From positions 1-45,905 of the forward strand of contig DAOUMN010000010.1 in the NCBI GenBank assembly GCA_034411135.1: a stretch of DNA of 45,905 nucleotides, given 5' to 3'. How positions within the stretch are numbered: position 1 is the first letter of the stretch; each line of letters begins with the position of its first letter. Below are positions 16,486 through 24,119 of this stretch, piece by piece. The notes under the pieces are model-generated. The model had not been told where the DNA came from. It made no database searches and saw only the letters and a list, made by a program, of their open reading frames with translations. Source of the stretch: Bellilinea sp034411135. Lineage in GTDB: Bacteria; Chloroflexota; Anaerolineae; Anaerolineales; Anaerolineaceae. The translations under genes and the position numbers were made by a program.

Positions 16486-17645
16486 CCTTCCTCCTGAGTG
16501 TGTTTAATGTTCATCCCGTTGGAAAAATTCCAGCGTGACAGCATGGCGCGGCTGATCGCGCGGTGAAAATAGGTTCCATCCGGGTTAATGTTGTGCACAC
16601 CCCCGGCAGCCAGAATGGTGCGTAAAACTGGCGCAATCTGAATACCGTAGATCTCCATGCACTTTACCGGCGTAATCCCGGGCCAGGAATAGCACGAAAC
16701 AGCGTGGCGGCGGTTGCGGTTGTGGATGCAGCCGGGAATAGAATCGTACGCGGGATCGTCCGGGTGAAAAATATACTGGTCAAGGTTGCCGTGAGGGATG
16801 CCCTCGATGCCTTTGACCGAATAAGGAGGCTCGCTGCACATATACGGATCGACCGACAGGTCGAGCAGCACGGCATGTGGAGCCATAAAGGCAATCCAAT
16901 CGTTGGGAATCACTGGTTGTGAGGGGTCCGGGCGTTGGGTGGCATCCACGAGCACGTCGGTGTGGCGCAGCAAATTTTGCATGACAGCGTAATGGCGGGT
17001 CAGGTCGTAATCCACTGCGGTAACTTCAACGCCAGGAACGCCGCGGGCGATCATCTGCCGCCAGAGAATTTCATCGCCGTAGCGGATGGCAGCCGGCATG
17101 ACGTGCATACCGACCGCACCAGTTCCCAACAGAGTGACGTGAATGGGGGGGCGGTTGGGGCTTTCGAATCCGGGGGCGGGGTACACATCGCGTAAAACGC
17201 GAAAGGCAGTCTGTACGCCGTTCCAGGCAACCATGCGCAGGTTTTCGACCAGCCGTCTGCCGGTATCGTCCTTGAGTGAATCCAGCGAGACCGCCTCAAC
17301 ACCGAGAGAGCGCAGAAATTCGACCCTGCCGGGTCGGGTCGGGTAGTGGATCATCGCCATCAGGCAGGAACCTGTTGGCATGCTGCGCAGAATCTGCTCA
17401 TCCGGGTAACGCAGGATGAGCACGATATCCTGCTGGAAGACCTCCTCGCGGCTGGCAAAACGGGCAGACGGACAGGCGGCTAAGTAATCTTTATCATTCA
17501 ATCCCATACCTTTGCCATAATCGGTTTCAAGGACAACTTCTCCACCCCAGTTATGGATATGGGCGAGCAACGGGGGTAGGAAATCGCGCACTTCCCCGGC
17601 TTCGACATGCATGCGTGCCAATCCGATACTGATTTTATCGCTCAT
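16482..17645 (-). CDS. Alanine dehydrogenase/PNT-like protein, copy 1
   Basis: The 387-residue paralogue of the following gene shares landmarks along its whole length: IGLARMHVEAGEVRDFLP, MIHYPTRPGRV, the Rossmann motif LLGTGAVGMHV, DATQRPDPSQPVIPNDWIAF, LDLSVDPYM and the C-terminal CYSWPGITPVKCMEIYG. The position of the alanine dehydrogenase catalytic Lys is again Arg (ILRYP). The start is the ATG at 17645 with GAGGAG about 10 bases upstream; a TTG at 17684 lacks such support. The two genes form an operon behind an extended -10 box and may encode a hetero-oligomer. The reaction is not known. Confidence 0.8.
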   Translation of the reverse strand: MSDKISIGLARMHVEAGEVRDFLPPLLAHIHNWGGEVVLETDYGKGMGLNDKDYLAACPSARFASREEVFQQDIVLILRYPDEQILRSMPTGSCLMAMIHYPTRPGRVEFLRSLGVEAVSLDSLKDDTGRRLVENLRMVAWNGVQTAFRVLRDVYPAPGFESPNRPPIHVTLLGTGAVGMHVMPAAIRYGDEILWRQMIARGVPGVEVTAVDYDLTRHYAVMQNLLRHTDVLVDATQRPDPSQPVIPNDWIAFMAPHAVLLDLSVDPYMCSEPPYSVKGIEGIPHGNLDQYIFHPDDPAYDSIPGCIHNRNRRHAVSCYSWPGITPVKCMEIYGIQIAPVLRTILAAGGVHNINPDGTYFHRAISRAMLSRWNFSNGMNIKHTQEEG

Positions 17646-17712
17646 GCGCCGCTGCTCCTCACGCTTTATGAAAGGATCACTCAACTGGCAATGCCCAAAA
17701 GACCGCTAAGAA

Positions 17713-17721
17713 AGTTTACCA
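17713..17721 (-). promoter_or_regulatory. Extended -10 promoter of the paralogous dehydrogenase pair
   Basis: The minus strand reads TGGTAAACT about 68 bases before the ATG at 17645. The -35 region is weak. Confidence 0.35.
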
Positions 17722-17773
17722 GAAAAGGCGCGCGAATTTGTTCAAAAACGCGCAAATTCGGGAAATGTTGGAA

Positions 17774-17802
17774 TTGTATTTTTCGCGTGCACGGGCTATA
17801 AT
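17774..17802 (+). promoter_or_regulatory. Promoter of the UgpC-type ATPase gene
   Basis: TTGTAT (17774-17779), a 17-base spacer and a perfect TATAAT (17797-17802) precede the gene, with GGAAGGAGG between the promoter and the ATG at 17842. Confidence 0.65.
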
Positions 17803-17841
17803 CTAATCACTATACTCATTCCGGAAGGAGGTTGGATTTTC

Positions 17842-18954
17842 ATGGCTAGTGTAACGTACGAACATGTTTGGAAGCGATTTGGGGATTTTGTCGCGATCAA
17901 CGATCTCAATATCAACATTGAGGACAAAGAATTTCTCGTCCTGGTCGGTCCCTCGGGTTGCGGGAAAACCACAGCATTGCGCTGCCTGGCAGGGCTGGAA
18001 GAGGTGACCGAAGGAACGGTGAAAATTGGCGACAAAGTTGTCAATGATGTGCCCCCCAAAGATCGCGACATTGCCATGGTGTTTCAGTCCTATGCGCTTT
18101 ACCCGCACATGACTGTGTATGACAATATGGCATTTGGACTCAAACTGCGCAAGGTGAACAAGCAGGAGATCCAGCGGCGGGTCGAAGAAGCCGCCGGGAT
18201 TCTCGGCATCGACCATTTGCTCAAGCGCAAACCACGCGAATTGTCGGGTGGTCAGCGCCAGCGCGTTGCGGTGGGACGGGCGATTGTTCGCGAACCAAAG
18301 GTTTTCCTGTTCGACGAACCGCTGTCCAATCTGGATGCCAAACTGCGCGTTCAGACTCGCGCGGAGATCAGCAAACTGCATCAGCGTCTGCAAACCACGT
18401 TTATCTACGTGACCCACGATCAGGTCGAGGCGATGACGATGGCGACGCGCATCGCGGTCATGAACAAGGGGATTTTACAGCAACTGGATACCCCGCAGAA
18501 TCTGTATGACAAACCGGCAAACATGTTCGTTGCCGGGTTCATTGGCTCGCCCTCCATGAATTTCTTCCCAGCCCACCTCCGGAAGGATGGCAGCGATCTG
18601 TACATTGACACCGGCGATTTCTCGGTCAAGGTGCCGGAGACCCGTGTCCCCGCCTACGCACCCAAAGCCGGTCACGAAGTGATTTTGGGGATGCGGCCTG
18701 AGGATATTCATAACCCGGAATTTGCCCCACCTGGCATTCACGCCGCTTCGGTGGAAGCGAAAGTTGATGTAACCGAGTTGATGGGAAATGAAATCTTCCT
18801 CTACATGGTCAGCGGTAAGCACAATTTTGTTGCCAGAGTTGATCCGCGCACCCGCTTTACAATTGGCGAAAAGGTGCAGCTGGTTTTCAATATGGACAAC
18901 GTTCACCTCTTCGACGCCTCGGAAGACAAGGAAAATCCGGTCGCAATCCGTTAG
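17842..18954 (+). CDS. Sugar ABC transporter ATPase, UgpC/MsmK type
   Basis: The 370-residue cytoplasmic ATPase has Walker A GPSGCGKTT, Q-loop FQSYALYPHMTV, signature LSGGQRQRVAVGRA, Walker B VFLFDEPLSNLDAKL and the His switch YVTHDQVEAMTMA. A C-terminal regulatory OB/TOBE region (about 240-370) is typical of MalK/UgpC/MsmK. Such ATPases energise CUT1 sugar importers and one copy can serve several permeases. Here it stands alone between its own promoter and a terminator with no permease nearby, which fits a shared ATPase. Confidence 0.93.
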   Translation: MASVTYEHVWKRFGDFVAINDLNINIEDKEFLVLVGPSGCGKTTALRCLAGLEEVTEGTVKIGDKVVNDVPPKDRDIAMVFQSYALYPHMTVYDNMAFGLKLRKVNKQEIQRRVEEAAGILGIDHLLKRKPRELSGGQRQRVAVGRAIVREPKVFLFDEPLSNLDAKLRVQTRAEISKLHQRLQTTFIYVTHDQVEAMTMATRIAVMNKGILQQLDTPQNLYDKPANMFVAGFIGSPSMNFFPAHLRKDGSDLYIDTGDFSVKVPETRVPAYAPKAGHEVILGMRPEDIHNPEFAPPGIHAASVEAKVDVTELMGNEIFLYMVSGKHNFVARVDPRTRFTIGEKVQLVFNMDNVHLFDASEDKENPVAIR

Positions 18955-18975
18955 GACCTGTTCAACCTGTTTGAG

Positions 18976-19010
18976 AGCAAGGCGTTCCCTGCGGAACGCC
19001 TTGCTTTTTT
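18976..19010 (+). terminator. Rho-independent terminator
   Basis: A 13-base perfect stem (AGCAAGGCGTTCC / GGAACGCCTTGCT) with a 4-base loop is followed by five more T residues, 21 bases after the ATPase stop codon. Confidence 0.93.
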
Positions 19011-19072
19011 AAGCCAGGAAGTTACGAAAGAATACCACTGGTTATCGCAGGCAATCATATCCACAACCGTAT

Positions 19073-19744
19073 TTAAGTCCTCAACCGGTGTGCTAACCGT
19101 TTGCCGAGCAGTGCTGCCAGGATGCCGCCGAGCATGGAGAATCCGCCCATGAAAATAAAGGCATCCTGCCAGAAGCGCAGCGGGAAAAGGCGGATGAGCG
19201 TGTCGGAATACAGGAATAGCCAGGTATCGCCTTCGAAAAAGATACGGTGAAAGCCGGTGAACAGGGCAGAGAAGCCAACTGCCACCCCCAACAAAATCAA
19301 CGCAATTACTGCCAGAGTTGCCCAACCGGCGCGCGAAACTGCGAGCCAAAAATCTGCCAGCCAGCCTGCGCGCCATGCCCATAGCCCGCTGAGCAGGATG
19401 AATGCCCCCAGACCAATCCAGGTGCGAATCATTTGTTGCACCAGAATCTTGACATCCAGCATGTGCGAAAGTTCGCGTTGATTGAAGACCGGGCTTCCGT
19501 CCAGAAATTTTAGGTCGCCTAGAAAGGAGATATTGGCATCGTTGACCAGGTATTTAACCGACAGATTGGCATAATGCAGGCGGTCTTCTTTTGTAAAACC
19601 GTATGGATCAGGCGGGAATCCGGGCATGTTGTATTCGATAGTCAGGAACAACGGCTGGATCAGCAGGCGGATCGAGGTCATCATCAAGAACAGAACGATG
19701 GCGGGAATGAGCAGGTACTGGATAATTGATTGAAAGGTTTTCAT
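19073..19744 (-). CDS. DUF1461 (TIGR01906-like) integral membrane protein
   Basis: The 223-residue protein has an N-terminal membrane helix, a roughly 85-residue extracellular loop containing YGFTKEDRLHYANL and FNQRELSHMLDVK, and four further helices. The motif FTGFHRIFFEGDTWLF and DTLIRLFPLRFW are family hallmarks. Its function is unknown in all lineages I know. The start was placed at the ATG at 19744, which overlaps the stop of the upstream gene (ATGA); a longer reading adds 20 residues lying inside that gene. Coupling to the spermidine-synthase-like protein suggests a shared envelope role. Confidence 0.85.
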   Translation of the reverse strand: MKTFQSIIQYLLIPAIVLFLMMTSIRLLIQPLFLTIEYNMPGFPPDPYGFTKEDRLHYANLSVKYLVNDANISFLGDLKFLDGSPVFNQRELSHMLDVKILVQQMIRTWIGLGAFILLSGLWAWRAGWLADFWLAVSRAGWATLAVIALILLGVAVGFSALFTGFHRIFFEGDTWLFLYSDTLIRLFPLRFWQDAFIFMGGFSMLGGILAALLGKRLAHRLRT

Positions 19745-21294
19745 TGCAAGGTCTCCACTTCGCCGGAAAAGAGGAAATCCAGAATCATATCGTTGGTGAT
19801 CCATTCAATGGGGGAACGGTCATCCGTGAAGATGCTCTCGGCTGGAGGCGAGGGCTGTATGTTTTGCAGCGCGACTGCCATGGCTTGCAGCAGCAGGGGC
19901 GGGGTATCTGGTGATTGACTGAGCGTAAAAAAGTTGCGGGCAAGATCATCGGCACTGGTTGGCTGCACCGTGGCAAAAAGGATCGAATTGAACGATTCAG
20001 GCAGGTCAACGATATGCACGGTTGGGAATACACGCAGGATGGTGCTGTTGAGAATGTTGATCAGGCGGCGGTCACTTGGACTGCGTCCGACGTTGATCAC
20101 CATCACGCCATCATCGGTCAGGCGCTGGCGGACAATCTGAAAAAATTCCAGAGTGGTCATGTGCCAGGGAATATACGGCGGGCGATAGGCATCCACGCTG
20201 ATGACCTGGTAGTGTTTAGGACTGTGCTCCAATCCCCAGCGCCCATCCTGAACAATCACATTCAGATAGGGCAAATCCATACCAAAGTAGATTTTTCCAA
20301 CCTCAACAATGGTCGGGTCGATTTCGATCCCATCGATTTCGATTGCCGGGTAAACCACGCCTGCCTGGCGCGCAGTGGTACCCGCTGCCAGACCGACGAT
20401 AGCCATGCTGGTGACCTGGCTGCGCTCGACCGGTGGTGGATTGAAGAAGGGGGCGACCAGCACCTGTTCCCAGGGTCCGTTGTAAAAATATTCGTTCGGG
20501 TCATAAACCGAGTGCACACCTTGCCCATCGTTGAGACGCAGATAACGAGTTTGACCGAATTCAAGTACCTGGATGTAGTTGTAGGTGGAGTCCTTCTCGT
20601 AGATTAGACCGCTGGTGACTTTGTCGCTGCCCGGTGTGCCAAACACAGCCAGAATAACCAGCACTACCGGCATCCACAGGTAGAACAGCACCCGCCGCCA
20701 ACTGCCGGTAAAACCTAAACCAAGCAGGGCGACGAGCAGCAACGTGCCGCTAAGCGCCAGAAACGTACGGTAAGTGCCGACCATTGGAATGAGAATGAGC
20801 ACTGGCAGAAAGGTTCCGAAAAAAGAGCCGAGGGTGGACACGGCGTACATTCGCCCGGCAATGCTGCCTGCGCTGCGCGAATCTCGCAGCGCGAGCCGGA
20901 TGGCAAACGGCGAAGCCGTACCAAGCAGGGTGATCGGGATGATGAACAATACCATTACGGCGGTAAACGAGCCGAACAATACCCCCAGGTCCAGGTTGTC
21001 GAAAGCGTTGGCAGCCAGGCGGAGTATTGGACGCGATGCCAGCGGTACCAACCCAATGCTGAATGCGCCCCAAAGAAGGATTTGGAAGAAGGTGCGGTAA
21101 TGCGGAGAACGGTCTGCCCAGTGTCCACCGAGAAAGTAGCCGGCGGTCAGGTAGATCAAAATTAAACCGATGATACTTGCCCAGGTCAGGTTACTGGTAC
21201 CAAAATAATTGCCGAGCAAACGCGAGGCAGCCATCTCGGCTGCCAGGGTGGTCATTCCAGAAACGAAAACTGTGAAATAGAGCCATTTACGCAT
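19741..21294 (-). CDS. Fused membrane transporter-like / spermidine synthase-like protein
   Basis: The 517-residue protein has an N-terminal half of seven or more hydrophobic helices (about 1-225) with SGMTTLAAEMAASRLLGNYFG. The C-terminal Rossmann methyltransferase/spermidine-synthase-like domain contains MAIVGLAAGTTARQ, IEIDPTIVEV and the active-site-like DAYRPPYIPWHMTTLEFF. Such fusions are common and mostly uncharacterised; polyamine transfer is not proven. Two starts compete. ATG at 21294 lies six bases after TATAAT and has no SD, so would be leaderless. ATG at 21330 adds 12 residues and has AAGGAG upstream. I favour 21294 because MRKWLYF is the usual family start. Confidence 0.83.
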   Translation of the reverse strand: MRKWLYFTVFVSGMTTLAAEMAASRLLGNYFGTSNLTWASIIGLILIYLTAGYFLGGHWADRSPHYRTFFQILLWGAFSIGLVPLASRPILRLAANAFDNLDLGVLFGSFTAVMVLFIIPITLLGTASPFAIRLALRDSRSAGSIAGRMYAVSTLGSFFGTFLPVLILIPMVGTYRTFLALSGTLLLVALLGLGFTGSWRRVLFYLWMPVVLVILAVFGTPGSDKVTSGLIYEKDSTYNYIQVLEFGQTRYLRLNDGQGVHSVYDPNEYFYNGPWEQVLVAPFFNPPPVERSQVTSMAIVGLAAGTTARQAGVVYPAIEIDGIEIDPTIVEVGKIYFGMDLPYLNVIVQDGRWGLEHSPKHYQVISVDAYRPPYIPWHMTTLEFFQIVRQRLTDDGVMVINVGRSPSDRRLINILNSTILRVFPTVHIVDLPESFNSILFATVQPTSADDLARNFFTLSQSPDTPPLLLQAMAVALQNIQPSPPAESIFTDDRSPIEWITNDMILDFLFSGEVETLQ

Positions 21295-21300
21295 AGGGTG

Positions 21301-21306
21301 ATTATA
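21301..21306 (-). promoter_or_regulatory. Candidate leaderless -10 box for the spermidine-synthase-like gene
   Basis: The minus strand reads TATAAT, CACCCT, then ATG (21294). If this promoter is real, the alternative start at 21330 cannot be used from its transcript. Confidence 0.4.
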
Positions 21307-21403
21307 CCTGAACGTGCCTGGATGTCCCATTTATCGACCGTCTCCTTCCAGGTTCTGCAGATAAGCTACCCGTGGATTTCAATGGTGCAGATGGCAGAGC
21401 GGC

Positions 21404-21409
21404 TATAAT
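21404..21409 (+). promoter_or_regulatory. -10 box upstream of the NAD(P)H-hydrate repair gene
   Basis: A perfect TATAAT lies 21 bases before the ATG at 21431, with GGAGGAGGT directly before the start codon. No convincing -35 was found. Confidence 0.45.
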
Positions 21410-21430
21410 TTTATGTGAAATGGAGGAGGT

Positions 21431-23026
21431 ATGAATACGATCCGCCTTGTGACCGTTGAACAAATGCGCGCGATCGAACATGAAGGGGACGCGCGCGGAG
21501 TTTGCTATGCAGAGATGATGGAACGGGCTGGCAGGGGTGTGGCGCGTGCAGTGCTGATGTGGCTTGACGAATGCCAGGCGCGTAGCGCGCTGGGGTTGGT
21601 CGGTTCTGGTAATAATGGCGGGGATACGTTGGTGGCGCTGGAGGCGCTCGCTCTTGCTGGTTGGAAGACATATGCGTACCTGGTGCGACCGCGCCCGGCG
21701 GAGGATGCCTTGTTGCAGCGCTTTCACGCGGCTGGCGGATCGACTGGCTGGCTGGAACAGGATGGTGAGCTTACCTTATTGAATGAATGGTTACACCAGG
21801 CAGGCGTGATACTGGATGGCGTGCTGGGTACCGGCGTGCAGCTTCCCCTGCGCGCCGAGCTGGAACGGGTGCTCGCCCACGTGCGTGACTTTCCATCCCT
21901 GCCGCCGGTGATCGCGGTGGACTGTCCTTCCGGTGTGGATTGCGACAGCGGCGCGGTCTCGTCGGCGGTGATCCCAGCACAACTGACTGTGTGCATGGAA
22001 GCGGTTAAACAGGGGTTGGTGCGTTTCCCGGCAGCCGGTCTGACCGGCAACCTGGCGGTGGTACCATTAAACCTGCCGTCTGACCTGGATACCTGCCGTG
22101 GTTTGGATTTGTTCGTTGCCAATGGGCGCGAGGTGAGCGACTGGCTGCCCAGGCGCTCGCCGGAGGCACATAAGGGCACGTTTGGTACAGTAATGGTAGT
22201 GGGTGGGTGCCAGGATTACATTGGCGCACCTGCCCTGGCAGCGGAGGCGGCTTATCGTATCGGCGCCGGATTGGTTCGAATGGCAACCATCCCAATTGTC
22301 CGCGACGCACTGGCGGGGCAGCAAGTGGAAACGACATGGTTGAGATTGCCCGAACAGGATGGCGGCTTTGATCCGGCAGGCGTGAATATCCTGTTTCACC
22401 ATCTGGAGCGGGTCACAGCGTTGCTGGTGGGTCCCGGTTTGGGTAATGCAGCGGGTACAGCGGAGTTTATTCAACGTTTAATCTCACGCGAAGGAGCACT
22501 TCCACCGCTGGTGTTGGATGCGGACGGACTGCGCCTGGCAGCCCGCCTGGCAGACTGGGCGGAGTCGCTGCCGCGCGAATCGATCTTGACACCTCACCCG
22601 GGCGAGATGAGCAGCCTGACCGGATTGAGTGTTGGGGAAATTCAGGCGGAGCGGATCGAAATTGCGCGCCGCTATGCCCGCCAATGGGGGCAAGTGATTG
22701 TTCTCAAGGGCGCGTTCAGCGTAGTGGCCTCTCCGCAGGGTGTGGCTCACATCATTCCGGTGGCATCTGCGGCACTGGCACGGGCAGGCAGCGGAGACGT
22801 TCTGGCAGGGCTGGTTGCTGGTCTGCGCGCCCAAGGCATGGCGGCTTATCCGGCGGCAGTGATGGGTGCCTGGGTGCATGCGCTGGCGGGTTTGGAAGCC
22901 GAACGCCTTTTAGGTCAATCCGCTTCGGTGCTGGCGGGCGATATTCTGCGGGCTGTTCCAACGGTGTTGTCTGGGACAATTGCTGGAGAATACACCCATG
23001 ACCCGCTGTGGGTGGTCGACGCTTAG
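21431..23026 (+). CDS. nnr: Bifunctional NAD(P)H-hydrate epimerase / ADP-dependent dehydratase
   Basis: The 531-residue enzyme combines both NAD(P)H-hydrate repair activities. The N-terminal epimerase (YjeF_N, about 1-215) has MMERAGRGVARAVL, GSGNNGGD, DGVLGTGVQLPL and DCPSGVD. The C-terminal dehydratase (about 225-531) has HKGTFGTVMVVGG, LVGPGLGN, LTPHPGEMSSLTG and RAGSGDVLAGLVAG, which binds ADP and the hydrated nicotinamide. Length and domain order are standard. The gene stands alone between a divergent promoter region and a terminator. Confidence 0.96.
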   Translation: MNTIRLVTVEQMRAIEHEGDARGVCYAEMMERAGRGVARAVLMWLDECQARSALGLVGSGNNGGDTLVALEALALAGWKTYAYLVRPRPAEDALLQRFHAAGGSTGWLEQDGELTLLNEWLHQAGVILDGVLGTGVQLPLRAELERVLAHVRDFPSLPPVIAVDCPSGVDCDSGAVSSAVIPAQLTVCMEAVKQGLVRFPAAGLTGNLAVVPLNLPSDLDTCRGLDLFVANGREVSDWLPRRSPEAHKGTFGTVMVVGGCQDYIGAPALAAEAAYRIGAGLVRMATIPIVRDALAGQQVETTWLRLPEQDGGFDPAGVNILFHHLERVTALLVGPGLGNAAGTAEFIQRLISREGALPPLVLDADGLRLAARLADWAESLPRESILTPHPGEMSSLTGLSVGEIQAERIEIARRYARQWGQVIVLKGAFSVVASPQGVAHIIPVASAALARAGSGDVLAGLVAGLRAQGMAAYPAAVMGAWVHALAGLEAERLLGQSASVLAGDILRAVPTVLSGTIAGEYTHDPLWVVDA

Positions 23027-23034
23027 AAAACGAA

Positions 23035-23071
23035 CGACCGGCACAAAAGTATGTACCGGTCGCAATTTTTT
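23035..23071 (+). terminator. Rho-independent terminator
   Basis: CGACCGG and CCGGTCG form a 7-base stem around a 14-base loop that can close by two more pairs, followed closely by TTTTTT. It separates the repair gene from the convergent YtxH gene. Confidence 0.75.
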
Positions 23072-23084
23072 GAACAGACCTTCC

Positions 23085-23450
23085 TCAGGACAGTTTTTCT
23101 TCAACCTCGCCAGCCACATCGCTGGCTTTGGATGCTACCTGGCTCAACTTGGATTTTTGTTCCTCGATCAGGGACGCGCTTTTCTTTTGCAGTTCTTCGG
23201 CAGCTTTCTTAGCTTTCTCGAGCATTTCCTCTGCACGGTGGACGGCTTCGTTGGCGGCTTTTTCCGCCTCGGCGTAGGTCTCGCTGACCGTCTGGGAAGC
23301 TTTGTCACGCAGTTCGATGGCGCGCTCTTTGATGACCTCGCGGGTTTCTTCGCCCGATTGCGGGGCAAGCAGTAGAGCAGTAACTGCACCGGTCAAACCC
23401 CCGATCACAAAACCGATCAGGAATGCTCCAAAATCATCTCGTTCAGACAT
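23085..23450 (-). CDS. YtxH domain protein
   Basis: The 121-residue protein has an N-terminal membrane helix with glycine-rich FGAFLIGFVIGGLTGAVTAL and the LLAPQSGEETR motif typical of YtxH. A long charged Ala/Glu/Lys-rich helix (about 38-121) is likely coiled coil. Bacillus YtxH is a general stress protein encoded with YtxG; its mechanism is unknown. AAAGGAGA precedes the ATG. It lies 51 bases downstream of a YtxG-like gene on the same strand. Confidence 0.88.
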   Translation of the reverse strand: MSERDDFGAFLIGFVIGGLTGAVTALLLAPQSGEETREVIKERAIELRDKASQTVSETYAEAEKAANEAVHRAEEMLEKAKKAAEELQKKSASLIEEQKSKLSQVASKASDVAGEVEEKLS

Positions 23451-23501
23451 GTTATTCTCCTTTCCGTGATTTTTATAAGGTTATGGGTACGGCTACCCGG
23501 T

Positions 23502-23957
23502 TCACCGCCGATCCGGGCGGATGAAGTCGAAGAATTTTCGCACACCTGCAAGGTACTCATTTAACTTAAGCACCGGTTCAACCAGATTGTTACTAAGGAA
23601 CTCAGTCGTTCCACGCAGGTTACTGACGGTTTCGTTGGTTGAGTCCAGAATGGGTTTGATTTCGTTTTGCAGCAGGTTGATCAGCGTTGCCAATTGGACG
23701 ATAAGGATGATCAAACCAACGCCAAGCACCAGCGACTCAAGCGCCATGAATATTATGAAGATATCCCGAACGCGCGCTGTTGTGCCTTCCGGGGCAATTG
23801 CCAGCAGGACAATTCCGGCGATAATCAGCAAAACCACCACGATTACACCAATGATAATCCCCGTGGCGCGGCGGTTGTCAGACTTGACCGGCGCAGCGGA
23901 CTCGGCTGGCGGGGGCAGGGTTGGTGGCGGGGTGGCTGGCTGAGATTCGACCATCAT
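23502..23957 (-). CDS. YtxG-like membrane protein (DUF948-like, tentative)
   Basis: The 151-residue protein has a Pro-rich N-terminus, two membrane helices (about residues 32-55 and 65-90 of this reading) and a helical tail containing NEIKPILDSTNETVSNLRG, which recalls the repeated heptad segment of YtxG/DUF948 proteins. The family call is tentative and rests partly on the neighbouring ytxH. The start was chosen at the ATG at 23957 because TATAAT lies only six bases upstream; a longer reading from 23975 would run into that box. A second ATG follows immediately. Confidence 0.72.
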   Translation of the reverse strand: MMVESQPATPPPTLPPPAESAAPVKSDNRRATGIIIGVIVVVLLIIAGIVLLAIAPEGTTARVRDIFIIFMALESLVLGVGLIILIVQLATLINLLQNEIKPILDSTNETVSNLRGTTEFLSNNLVEPVLKLNEYLAGVRKFFDFIRPDRR

Positions 23958-23963
23958 GCGGTT

Positions 23964-23972
23964 ATTATAACA
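23964..23972 (-). promoter_or_regulatory. Extended -10 promoter, leaderless, of the YtxG-like gene
   Basis: The minus strand reads TGTTATAAT, then AACCGC, then ATG at 23957. The extended -10 element compensates for the lack of a clear -35. Confidence 0.6.
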
Positions 23973-24102
23973 CAACGAGAGTTAACCAATCTCATTGTCT
24001 TCTTTAACTTTCCCTGCATCCGGTACTGGCGAATCCATCGATTGAGCCAAACAGACAGTTGCACATCAACTGGTCAAGGGCAAGGAAAAAGGATTGGCTT
24101 CG

Positions 24103-24111
24103 TGATAAAAT
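24103..24111 (+). promoter_or_regulatory. Putative extended -10 box before the secreted Ig-like gene
   Basis: TGATAAAAT ends eight bases before the ATG at 24120. The intervening AAAGG could alternatively be a ribosome site for a longer transcript. Confidence 0.35.
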
Positions 24112-24119
24112 TAAAGGCT

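Noticed and set aside
19915..20607. 230-residue plus-strand open frame
   Set aside because: It lies wholly inside the spermidine-synthase-like gene on the other strand, has no recognisable domain and is a shadow of that coding sequence.
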